64,000 bases of DNA from Nocardioides pinisoli (lineage in GTDB: Bacteria; Actinomycetota; Actinomycetes; Propionibacteriales; Nocardioidaceae). The notes beneath the pieces are model-generated. The model was given only the letters and a program-made list of their open reading frames with translations, was not told the origin of the DNA and did no database searches. The position numbers were made by a program, and so were the translations under genes. Each line of letters opens with the position of its first letter. The stretch's first letter is position 1. Shown here one piece after another: positions 7,536 through 15,137 of the stretch. The stretch lies in NCBI RefSeq assembly GCF_024199985.1, contig NZ_JANARS010000009.1, forward strand, positions 109,322-173,321, in the 5' to 3' direction.

Positions 7536-9059
7536 ATGCGAGCGTGGGCACAGTCGATCACGGCTGCCCTCCTGGTCATCCTCGTCGCCACCCTGGCCAC
7601 GGTCACCGCGACCAGCGGCACCGGTGAGGCCCGGGAGTCCGGTGCGGTGCGGATGGTGCAGGGCACGCAGTCCCCCGGCGCCGACGCCGACGAGCCGACC
7701 CGCCCCAACCTCGTGTTCGTCCTCACCGACGACATGCGCGACGACGACCTCGACCACATGCCGATCACCCGCCGCCTGCTGGCTGACCAGGGGGTCGAGT
7801 TCACCGATGCCATCTCGCCGCACCCGCTGTGCTGCCCGGCCCGCGCCCAGCTCGCCACCGGCCAGTACGCCCAGAACAACGGCGTCCAGCACAACCGTGG
7901 CGTCCACGGAGGCTTCGACGCGCTCGACCCGGCGCAGGAGGCGAGCGTCTGGTTCCGCGACGCCGGCTACCGCACCGCGTTCGCCGGCAAGTTCCTCAAC
8001 GGCTACCACCCCGGCGACGTGCGCCCGGCCGGGTGGTCGCGCTGGGACGCCCTGACCCGCGGCGTCTACGACTACGTCGACTTCTCGATGACCGGCGACG
8101 GCGACCCGCGCCGCTACACCGACAGCTACGTCACCTCGGTGATCGAGGACCACACCAACGAGGCGGTCCGCGACTTCGCGCGCAGCGGCGAGCCGTTCGT
8201 CGTCTACGCGTGGCACCTCGCACCGCACTACCGGATCAGCCCCGAGGGCGGGCGCAGCCTCCCGCCCGCGGAGCCGCAGGATGAGAAGCTGTTCCTCGAC
8301 CAGCGCCCGTCCGCCTTCGACGACCCCGCCTTCGACGAGGAGGACGTGTCGGACCAGCCCGTCTACCTCCGCCGCGGCGCACCGGTGTCCCGCGACGAGG
8401 TGGCCGCCGAGAACACGGCCCGCCTGCAGTCGCTGCAGTCCGTCGACCGTGCGGTCGGATCCCTGGTCGAGACCCTCGACGAGGAGGGTGTCCTCGACGA
8501 CACCTACATCGTCTTCACGTCCGACAACGGCTACTCCCTCGGTGAGCACCGCTACGTCGGCAAGGACGTGCTCACCGACGAGGCCCTGCAGGTGCCGCTC
8601 CTCGTGCGGGGCCCCGACGTCGTCCGCGGCGCCACCTCGCCGCTCCCCGTCACGCTGGTCGACCTGCCCGTCACGTTCGCAGCGCTGGCCGGGGTCACCC
8701 CGCAGTGGCAGGTCGACGGCACCTCCCTGGCGCCGACCCTGCGCGGCGAGGACCAGCCGTTCCGCGACACGACCCTCATCCAGACCGGACGCACCCTCGG
8801 CGACGGCTGGTCGCACCGCGGGGTGCGCACCGAGCGCTACCTCTACGGCACCGACGGCGTCGACACCTTCCTCTACGACCGGCTGCTCGACCCCGACGAG
8901 ATGGTCAACCTCGCCGACGACCCGGCCTACGCCGACGTGCTCTCCGCGCTCGAGACACGGCGCCGCGAGCTCGTCGACTGCGCGGGGTGGACCTGCAACC
9001 AGCAGTTCGGCCCCGTCCCCGAGCCGGCCACGGGCTCGGTCCGCGGGCCGTCCTCGTGA
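7536..9059 (+). CDS. Secreted sulfatase, formylglycine (Cys) type
   Basis: 507 residues. Start is ATG at 7536, chosen because it places a signal-peptide-like helix (SITAALLVILVATLATVTA) at the N-terminus behind a GAGGGG site; the longer frame reaches back to 7425. The sulfatase motif C99-C100-P101-A102-R103 puts C99 as the residue converted to formylglycine, and D65-D66 begin the Ca2+ site. FTSDNGYSLGEH matches the conserved sulfatase C-half. Closest family flavour is arylsulfatase or N-acetylglucosamine-6-sulfatase, but substrate is unknown. A formylglycine-generating enzyme is needed from elsewhere, as none is in the window. A permease gene starts 4 bp later. Confidence 0.9.
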   Translation: MRAWAQSITAALLVILVATLATVTATSGTGEARESGAVRMVQGTQSPGADADEPTRPNLVFVLTDDMRDDDLDHMPITRRLLADQGVEFTDAISPHPLCCPARAQLATGQYAQNNGVQHNRGVHGGFDALDPAQEASVWFRDAGYRTAFAGKFLNGYHPGDVRPAGWSRWDALTRGVYDYVDFSMTGDGDPRRYTDSYVTSVIEDHTNEAVRDFARSGEPFVVYAWHLAPHYRISPEGGRSLPPAEPQDEKLFLDQRPSAFDDPAFDEEDVSDQPVYLRRGAPVSRDEVAAENTARLQSLQSVDRAVGSLVETLDEEGVLDDTYIVFTSDNGYSLGEHRYVGKDVLTDEALQVPLLVRGPDVVRGATSPLPVTLVDLPVTFAALAGVTPQWQVDGTSLAPTLRGEDQPFRDTTLIQTGRTLGDGWSHRGVRTERYLYGTDGVDTFLYDRLLDPDEMVNLADDPAYADVLSALETRRRELVDCAGWTCNQQFGPVPEPATGSVRGPSS

Positions 9060-9063
9060 CGAC

Positions 9064-10173
9064 GTGAGCCAGGCCCTGGACGGCCTGCTCGACCCCGCCC
9101 TGGCGTCCGTCCTGGCCCAGGTGCTGCCCGTCGCGGTCTTCCTGCTCGCGATCACCGTCACCGCCGAGGTGGCACAGCTGGCCGGCGTCTTCGACGTGGC
9201 CGCCCACGCCCTCGCGCGCCGTGCCCGTCACCGCGTCCTGCTCCTGTGGCTGACGTTCGCCGCCCTGGCCGTGGCCTGCACGATCGTGCTGAGTCTCGAC
9301 ACCACCGCCGTCCTCCTCACGCCCGTCGGCCTCGCCATCGCGCGCCAGACCGGGGTCGCGCCGCTCCCCTTCGCGCTCACCACGCTCTGGATCGCCAACA
9401 CCGGGTCGCTGCTGCTCCCCGTGTCCAACCTGACCAACCTGCTGGCCGTGCACCGCTTCGAGGACCTCGGGGCGGGCCACGGCGACTACGTGCGTACGGC
9501 GGCCGCGCCGGCCGTGACCGCGATCGTCCTCACCCTGGTCCTGATCGCCGTCCTCCAGCGGCGGGCGTTGCGTGGGACGTACGCCGTCGAGCCCCCGGCG
9601 GACCCGCACGACCGCGTGCTGCTCGTCCTCGGCTCCGTCGTGTGCGTCGTCATCGGGCCGCTGTTCGCCGTCGGCGTCGAACCCGCCGTCGTGGCGCTGG
9701 GGTCGGCGGCCGTCCTGCTCGCCGTCCTGGCGTGGCGGGCTCCGGGGCTGCTGCGCGAGGTACGTCCGCCGTGGCTGATGGCAGGCGGCTTCGTGCTCGT
9801 CGCCGGGCTGCTCCGCCTGGCGCAGGGCGAGGGCCTCCTCGACTGGCTGGCCCCCGCGGTCGGCTCCGGCACCCGCACGCTCGACCTGCTGCACCTCTCC
9901 GCCGCCTCCGCGGTCGCGGCCAACCTGGTCAACAACCTGCCGGCCTACCTCCTGGTGGAGCCTGCGGCGGCCGACGACGTACGACGCCTCGTCGCGACGC
10001 TCGTGGGGGTCAACGCCGGCGCCCTGGTCACCCCCTGGGCCTCGCTCGCCACGCTCCTGTGGCTGCAGCGCTGCCGGTCGGCGGGCCTGCGGGTCCCGCT
10101 GCTCCGGCTCGCCGCGTGGGGCGCGGTGTGCGCGACGTTGTGCGTGAGCGCCGCGACCCTCGCCATCCGCTGA
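9064..10173 (+). CDS. ArsB/SLC13-like ion transporter superfamily permease
   Basis: 369 residues with about nine to ten hydrophobic helices. Conserved points are VLSLDTTAVLLTPVGLAIAR, the NTGSLLLPVSNLTNLLAV loop, NNLPAYLLV, and GVNAGALVTPWASLATLLWL near the end, all matching the ArsB/SLC13 repeat halves. Such proteins move anions: arsenite, dicarboxylates, sulfate or citrate. GTG at 9064 is chosen because it is four bases after the sulfatase stop and gives a normal-length protein. The tight linkage suggests it handles the sulfatase product or sulfate, which is inference; arsenic genes are absent nearby. Confidence 0.82.
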   Translation: MSQALDGLLDPALASVLAQVLPVAVFLLAITVTAEVAQLAGVFDVAAHALARRARHRVLLLWLTFAALAVACTIVLSLDTTAVLLTPVGLAIARQTGVAPLPFALTTLWIANTGSLLLPVSNLTNLLAVHRFEDLGAGHGDYVRTAAAPAVTAIVLTLVLIAVLQRRALRGTYAVEPPADPHDRVLLVLGSVVCVVIGPLFAVGVEPAVVALGSAAVLLAVLAWRAPGLLREVRPPWLMAGGFVLVAGLLRLAQGEGLLDWLAPAVGSGTRTLDLLHLSAASAVAANLVNNLPAYLLVEPAAADDVRRLVATLVGVNAGALVTPWASLATLLWLQRCRSAGLRVPLLRLAAWGAVCATLCVSAATLAIR

Positions 10174-10217
10174 CCCACCACCGGCCTCACGGTCGACCAG
10201 ACCGCCGTACGACGCAG

Positions 10218-10249
10218 CAGCGGCGCGGCCCCGGAGGGCCGCGCCGCTG
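10218..10249. terminator. Bidirectional hairpin terminator
   Basis: A perfect 13-bp inverted repeat (core AGCGGCGCGGCC / GGCCGCGCCGCT, 10219-10230 with 10237-10248, plus a closing C-G pair) encloses a 6-base loop. It lies between the convergent permease and PLD-fold genes. There is no T-run, as is usual for high-GC actinobacterial terminators. Confidence 0.7.
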
Positions 10250-10451
10250 TCCTGCGCGTTGTTCGGGTCGTCCCACCGACTCTGGGGGGATCCGTGCCTC
10301 GGCGGGAGGTCGGGGCACGGGTGAGCGGTGTTGGACCCGGCGGAACGCGGCCGCCTACTTGCTCAGCGCCGGGACGCTCCGGGGTGTTACGGGTCCACGC
10401 GACATTTTTCCGGCCCGGCTCGGACCGCTGCCACGCCCCTCGGTCGGCTCC

Positions 10452-11945
10452 TCAGTCGGACTCCCAGAACGGCCCCTTGCGGTAGGGGTCGCGCTCGATC
10501 GTCGTGACCGGCCGCCGGACGGTCCGCCACACGGTGCGCGGGGTGCCGTCCGCGTCGGTGACCGTCCGCGCGACGCGGAAGTTGACGTAGGTCGTGGTGT
10601 AGGCGTTGCGCGAGTTGCGCTTGTTCCGCCACTGGTAGTTGAAGTTCTTGACGTACTTCCGGGTCAGCTTCTTGCCACGGATCGTCATCCAGAGCTCGTC
10701 GTTGCCGGGGCTCAGGCTCGCCCAGTTGGAGGACCCCGTGACGGTCATGTGGGTGTCGGGGACACCGTTGTAGGTGCCCTGGATCGCGACGTACTTCTGG
10801 TGGCTGTAGACGCTGAGGATCAGGTCGTCCTTGCCGTCCTTGTTGAGGTCGTAGTCGTCGTACGGGTTGAAGTCGAGCCCGGTCGAGCGCAGCGGGATGC
10901 GCCCGCGGGCGGTCGGAGCACCGACGACGCGCTTGGTGTGGTAGCCGATGAGGCCGTACATCACTCGCACCTTGCACCCCTCGATCCACTTCTGCCGGAT
11001 CGCCGACGCCAGGTAGTCGCCGCGCCTGCCGCGCATGGTGTGCATCGACACCGCGATGCGGCTTCGCTTCTGCCCGCCCGCGCCGTCGGGCGTCAGGCAC
11101 TGCACCTTGCCGAGCAGGTCGAGGACGAGGTCGTTCTTCGGTCCCGACGGCTTGGGCCAGGCCCAGACCGTGTGCTTGTCGACGGAGTCGTCGCACGCGA
11201 CGCCGTTGGCCGGGGTGCCGCAGAAGAACTGGGGCGGCTGGCGCGTGGCGTGGTCCTTGCGCATGTCGTTGAACAGCCGGACGAACTGGCGGAAGAGCCT
11301 GTGGTCGCCGGAGGTGAAGTAGAGGTCGTTCCACTGGTGCTTGTCCGCGTTGAGCATCAGGTTGGCCGACCCCACCGCCAGCACGTCCTTCGACCTGCCC
11401 GCCCGGGAGAACGAGTAGAACTTCGTGTGCATGTTGTTGTACTGGTTCTGCTTGCTCCGGCACCCGGCCGTGCACCGCGTGATGAAGCTCGAGCGGTAGC
11501 GCTTGGCCCCGATCTCCCGGCGGACCGCCCGCATCGCCTTCGTGTACTGGTGGTCGTTGAGGATCATCTGCACCTCGACGCCGCGCCGGTGGGCGGCGAT
11601 GAGCGCCTTCGCGACGGGCATCCGGTCGAAGGAGTAGACGGCGATCCGGATCGTCGAGCCCCGGGGCGTGTGCTTGATCGTGTCGATGACCTTCCGCTCG
11701 ATCCGGAACCAGCCCTTCTTGCGGCGCGGGTCGTTGAAGAACGGACCCTGTGGGGCCTTCCACCGCTTGCGATCGACTCGCGCCGTCCGGTCGGCGCCCA
11801 CCGTCGCGACGCCCGTCGGGGCGACCGCCGAGGCGGCCACCGAGGTGGCGCCTCCGGCGACGGGTGGGGCGGCTGCGGTGGGTCCCGCCGCCAGTGGGGT
11901 GCCCACGACCAGGCACAGGGTGATGGCGACCAACAATCTCGGCAC
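10452..11945 (-). CDS. Secreted phospholipase D-fold protein with Ca-binding-like loop
   Basis: 497 residues. A signal peptide (about 1-28) precedes two PLD-fold halves. Each has an HxK motif: H173-T-K175 and H382-Q-K384. The aspartate normally five residues after the lysine (HxKx4D) is S180 in the first and Q389 in the second. The following GSxN strands are intact (GSANLML; GSSNWAS). D364, D366, N368, D370-G371 and D373 form a calcium-loop-like DxDxNxDG pattern just before the second HxK. Cysteines at 159-162 and 242-251 suggest disulfides. A phosphodiesterase or phospholipase role is likely but substrate is unknown. GTG start with AAGGCGAG upstream. A paralogue lies at 12136-13446. Confidence 0.82.
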   Translation of the reverse strand: MPRLLVAITLCLVVGTPLAAGPTAAAPPVAGGATSVAASAVAPTGVATVGADRTARVDRKRWKAPQGPFFNDPRRKKGWFRIERKVIDTIKHTPRGSTIRIAVYSFDRMPVAKALIAAHRRGVEVQMILNDHQYTKAMRAVRREIGAKRYRSSFITRCTAGCRSKQNQYNNMHTKFYSFSRAGRSKDVLAVGSANLMLNADKHQWNDLYFTSGDHRLFRQFVRLFNDMRKDHATRQPPQFFCGTPANGVACDDSVDKHTVWAWPKPSGPKNDLVLDLLGKVQCLTPDGAGGQKRSRIAVSMHTMRGRRGDYLASAIRQKWIEGCKVRVMYGLIGYHTKRVVGAPTARGRIPLRSTGLDFNPYDDYDLNKDGKDDLILSVYSHQKYVAIQGTYNGVPDTHMTVTGSSNWASLSPGNDELWMTIRGKKLTRKYVKNFNYQWRNKRNSRNAYTTTYVNFRVARTVTDADGTPRTVWRTVRRPVTTIERDPYRKGPFWESD

Positions 11946-12135
11946 GAACTCGCCTTCCCGCCCCCACGCTCGGTGGGGACGTCACGCTCGGGCCCGTCCC
12001 GGCCCCCGGTGTCCCGGGTGCGGGCAGGCGTGTCGACCGGACCTGTGCGCACGACCGGTCCGGTCCCGTCCAAGAGGTGACGAGCCCCGGGCCGGCAAAG
12101 TTGTCGACCCCGGGGTCCGGATGCGGAGACGAGGC

Positions 12136-13446
12136 TCACACGAGCCCAGGTGCCGGTGCGATTGGCCGCGAGTGCTCGTCCCACACGTCGTCGAAGTGGT
12201 CGGCGTACGCGTCGTGGATGTCGTGCCGCGGGATCATCACCACCAGCTCGTCGTTGAGGAGGGACACGTCCGACCAGTTCTCCGAGCCGGTCCACACCGC
12301 TCGTGTGGCGGAGCCGCCCCAGGTGCCGTCGACCGACATCCACTTCTCGTGCAGGAAGTGCTCCCACCCCGAGTCCTCGAAGCCGGTGGCCACGTCGCCG
12401 TCGACGTCGAGGGATGCGCTCCGCACGCGGACGCCGGCGGCGACGAGGGTGGAGACGACGTCCGGGCCTGCGGCGCTCACCAGCGCCTGCACGCGACATC
12501 CGTCGCGGTGCAGCGCGGCCACCCGTCGGGCGAGGTCGGTTCCGCGCGCCCCGCGCCAGCCGTACATGCTGATCCGGACCACCGTCCGACCGCCCACGCC
12601 GCTGCCGGCCAGCGCGCGGCAGCCGACCCTCGCGAGCCGCTGGGCCACGGTGTCGTCATCGGCGGTCGCGGGCCGCCCGGGCGGCACGCTCGTCGTCACG
12701 TCCCCGTGGGCCAGGTCGACCGCCGGCACGGGCGAGAGGCGGTCGGCTGCGAGCTCGGCGAAGACCCGGCTGTAGTCGTCGTGGAGCGGCCGGTCGCCGG
12801 TGAGGGTGACCAGGTCGTTCCAGTGCACGCCCGCGGCGTACTCGGTGAGGTTGGCCGAGCCCAGCATGACGACCGTCTCGGCGCCGGCTCCCCCGGAGAA
12901 CAGGTAGACCTTCATGTGCTGGTTGCCGCGGTCGCCGAGCCGGCAGCTGGCGTGGCAGACCTTGACGAAGCTCGGCTCGGTGCTGCTCCCCCGGGACTCG
13001 CCGCGCGCGTGGCAGGCGCCGCTGCTCGACGCCGCATCGCCACCGAGCAACCGCCGCAGGCGCCGCACGGGGGCGGAGACGTAGTTGTCGTTCAGGACGA
13101 GCTGCACCGTGACCTGTCGCTCGGTGCACGCGCGGCGGAGTGCGACCGCGATGTCGGGCCGGTCGAAGCTGTAGGCCGCCATGCGGATGGCGCCGTGTTC
13201 GGGAGTCGCCTCGATCGCCTGTCGGACGTGGTCGGCGATCCGGTCCTGGGCGGCCTCGTCCCCGGTGGGGTCGTTGAAGAGGACGTCGGCCGCGGGGGCC
13301 ACGGATCCGACGTTCGAGAGCCGGGCAGTGCCGACAGCCGCGGCCGGCGACGGCGGTCCGCCCCCGGCTGCTGCGGTCAACGCGGGCGTCGCCATCGCCG
13401 TGGCCACGCCCAGCGCCACTGTCCCCACCAGGAGAGAGGTACGCAT
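12136..13446 (-). CDS. Secreted phospholipase D-fold protein (paralogue)
   Basis: 436 residues. ATG at 13446 is chosen because it starts a clear signal peptide (TSLLVGTVALGVATAMATPA); the open frame runs further upstream without support, and the ribosome-binding site is weak. Two PLD halves: H177-M-K179 with S184 replacing the usual Asp, and H366-E-K368-x4-D373, a complete HKD motif. GSANLTEY and GSENWSDV follow. Layout matches the protein at 10452-11945 (similar lead-in IRMAAYSFDRPDIA), so the two arose by duplication; this copy lacks the calcium-like loop. The 190-bp gap between them leaves room for separate promoters. Confidence 0.82.
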   Translation of the reverse strand: MRTSLLVGTVALGVATAMATPALTAAAGGGPPSPAAAVGTARLSNVGSVAPAADVLFNDPTGDEAAQDRIADHVRQAIEATPEHGAIRMAAYSFDRPDIAVALRRACTERQVTVQLVLNDNYVSAPVRRLRRLLGGDAASSSGACHARGESRGSSTEPSFVKVCHASCRLGDRGNQHMKVYLFSGGAGAETVVMLGSANLTEYAAGVHWNDLVTLTGDRPLHDDYSRVFAELAADRLSPVPAVDLAHGDVTTSVPPGRPATADDDTVAQRLARVGCRALAGSGVGGRTVVRISMYGWRGARGTDLARRVAALHRDGCRVQALVSAAGPDVVSTLVAAGVRVRSASLDVDGDVATGFEDSGWEHFLHEKWMSVDGTWGGSATRAVWTGSENWSDVSLLNDELVVMIPRHDIHDAYADHFDDVWDEHSRPIAPAPGLV

Positions 13447-14022
13447 CTCGATCACCCGATCCCGTCCGGCGGGAGGGTTCCCGCCTCGTGGATCGACCGT
13501 CGCGCCGGCGACGTTCCGGGGGCACGGGCCGGTGATCTCGAGCCCGGCGGGACGCTCCGGACGACCCCGGGAAGGCGGTGCGCCGGGCAGTCGCGGGTGG
13601 CCGTGCGCGGTCCTCGCGTCCCGGTGTCCCGGTGACGACCGGGACTCCCGGCTCAGGCCGCGGGACTGGTGTCGCCGCCTGCTCATACGAATGGTCCAGA
13701 CCACTGCGAGGAGACGCCGGGTGGGTACGTCCCCGGTCGACCGCGTGGACAGCGGACCGCTGTCCCTGGTCGGTCCAGAAGACCGCCGGCTGGAACTGAG
13801 GGGTCGTTCGCGCCCCCTGGGCTGCCCGCGGGGCCGGCTGGACAGGCCCCGCGGGCAGTTCCCGTCGCCTCGATGTCCCGTTCGACGGCGGCCCTGCGCC
13901 CGCAGCGATCGACGCTACGCCCGCGGCTCCCGGGTCGCCACGATGTCTAGCCCGCGACCCCTCCTCGCGTCCCACCCGTGACGCGGTGTCGGCACCGCTG
14001 CGCTCGTGGAAGTGTGGGAGTC
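13447..14022. other. 576-bp gap without a recognisable gene
   Basis: No frame here gives a credible protein. It holds three inverted repeats: GGCGGGA/TCCCGCC (13468-13485) in the probable leader of the PLD-fold gene; GTCCCGG/CCGGGAC (13626-13645); and the strong 14-bp hairpin at 13822-13858. The promoters for the PLD-fold paralogue (leftward) and DUF1622 gene (rightward) should be here, but I cannot pick a convincing -10/-35 pair. Confidence 0.6.
13822..13858. terminator. Strong hairpin in the gap, terminator-like
   Basis: A perfect 14-bp stem (CTGCCCGCGGGGCC with GGCCCCGCGGGCAG) closes a 9-base loop and is followed by TT. It resembles a transcription terminator but no gene ends next to it on either strand: the nearest genes start, rather than end, on both sides. 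It may be left over from a lost gene, or may stop upstream read-through. Confidence 0.45.
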
Positions 14023-14406
14023 ATGGAGGACGCAGACTTCGACGCCCTGATGGAGCTGGTGGTCCACGGATTCGAGCTGGCCGGCGTCGTCGTCCTGGTG
14101 GTCGGGGCCCTGGCTGCCTTCGGGTACGCACTGGCGACGGCGAGACGCACCGGCATGACCGTGGCCTACGAACGGGTCCGACGTGGCGTGGGCCGGGCGA
14201 TCCTCCTCGGCCTGGAGCTGCTGATCATCGCGGACATCGTGCTCACCATCACCGTCGACGCCACCCTGGAGAGCGCGCTGGCACTCGGGCTCATCGTCGT
14301 CGTACGCACGTTCCTCAGCTTCTCCCTCGAGGTCGAGCTGGAGGGCGCGCTGCCGTGGCGGCGCTCGCGGGAGGCCACGCGGGTCGACGGCTCGCACAGC
14401 GCTTGA
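14023..14406 (+). CDS. DUF1622 family membrane protein
   Basis: 127 residues with three hydrophobic helices (about 15-40, 62-85, 88-105). The RVRRGVGRAILLGLELLIIADIV and VVVRTFLSFSLEVELEG segments are characteristic of DUF1622. Function unknown. ATG at 14023 is preferred over an earlier in-frame ATG because GGGAG lies just upstream. It precedes the RsbW-like ATPase gene by about 95 bp in the same direction. Confidence 0.82.
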   Translation: MEDADFDALMELVVHGFELAGVVVLVVGALAAFGYALATARRTGMTVAYERVRRGVGRAILLGLELLIIADIVLTITVDATLESALALGLIVVVRTFLSFSLEVELEGALPWRRSREATRVDGSHSA

Positions 14407-14501
14407 GGCGCCTGTCGCCGGCGCGCCACCCGGCGTATCGTCGGTAGTCGGCAGGTGTCGCCCGAGCACGTCACGACGAGCTTCGAGCGCGGGGGGTGAG
14501 G

Positions 14502-14915
14502 ATGTCACGCCGTGCGTCGGCTTGGACCCACCGCGCCAGCTTCGACGCGGACCCGTTCAGCGCGTCCCTCGCCCGATCCTTCATCACCGAGCGGCTCGTG
14601 CAGCACGAGCTGTCGCACCTCATCGACCCGGTGCGCCTGGTGACGAGCGAGCTCGCCACCAACGCCATCCTCCACGCCCGCACGACGTTCACCGTCACGC
14701 TGGAGCGCCTCGAGGACGTGCTCCTGCTGACGGTGAGCGACGAGTCACCCCGGGCACCGGTCCGCCGGACCACGGGAGCCACGGACCCCACCGGTCGCGG
14801 CCTGGACATCGTCGCCTCGGCGAGCCTGGACCGGGGCGTCGAGCTGGCCCGCGACGCCCCCAAGGCCGTGTGGGCGTCCTTCCCCGTCGACGGACGCACC
14901 TGGCCCGACGTCTAG
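14502..14915 (+). CDS. RsbW/SpoIIAB-like ATP-binding anti-sigma regulatory protein
   Basis: 137 residues. A single GHKL/HATPase domain with the N-box LVTSELATNAILHA (about 48-61) and a G-box region near TDPTGRGLDIVASAS (about 96-110). Such stand-alone kinases bind a sigma factor or phosphorylate a STAS-domain antagonist in partner-switch systems. There is no sigma factor gene nearby. A minus-strand STAS-like fragment overlaps its last codons, which may be the remnant of its partner. ATG 14502 is used; an in-frame GTG at 14496 is possible. Confidence 0.78.
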   Translation: MSRRASAWTHRASFDADPFSASLARSFITERLVQHELSHLIDPVRLVTSELATNAILHARTTFTVTLERLEDVLLLTVSDESPRAPVRRTTGATDPTGRGLDIVASASLDRGVELARDAPKAVWASFPVDGRTWPDV

Positions 14916-15067
14916 ACGTTCCCCAGCACCTCGACCCCGAGCACGTCCCGGAGGAGCGCCAACGACGCGGTCAGGTGCACCACCTGCACGTCCGCGCCGC
15001 CGCTCTCGGCGCGCGACGCGAAGTGCACGAGGGCACGTAGGCACGCCAGCCGGTCCGCACCACACAC
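14912..15067 (-). pseudogene. STAS-like (anti-sigma antagonist) domain remnant
   Basis: A 51-codon frame (GTG at 15067, TAG at 14914-14912, stop TGA just upstream at 15073-15071) reads GADRLACLRALVHFASRAE and then ADVQVVHLTASLALLRDVLG. This pattern resembles the second half of STAS-like domains common in actinomycetes: LaxxxaLarLxLaaRRxG, then VrLxxxsxxLrxLLxLxGL. Half a domain is absent, and the sequence before it is the kinase gene on the other strand, so it is probably a truncated remnant. A very short real protein or chance similarity cannot be excluded. Confidence 0.4.
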
Positions 15068-15137
15068 AGGTCACCCCAAAGGGTGGGATACTGCCGACTC
15101 GACGCCGCAGTCCGACCGTCAGGGCGATACTGACGCG

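Noticed and set aside
5924..7894. Long 656-residue reading of the CNNM gene
   Set aside because: The first 207 or so residues are low complexity with no domain; the family start is at the GTG near 7273.
13578..13950. Two small plus-strand frames in the gap before DUF1622
   Set aside because: Low complexity, no start signal, and they overlap hairpin structures.
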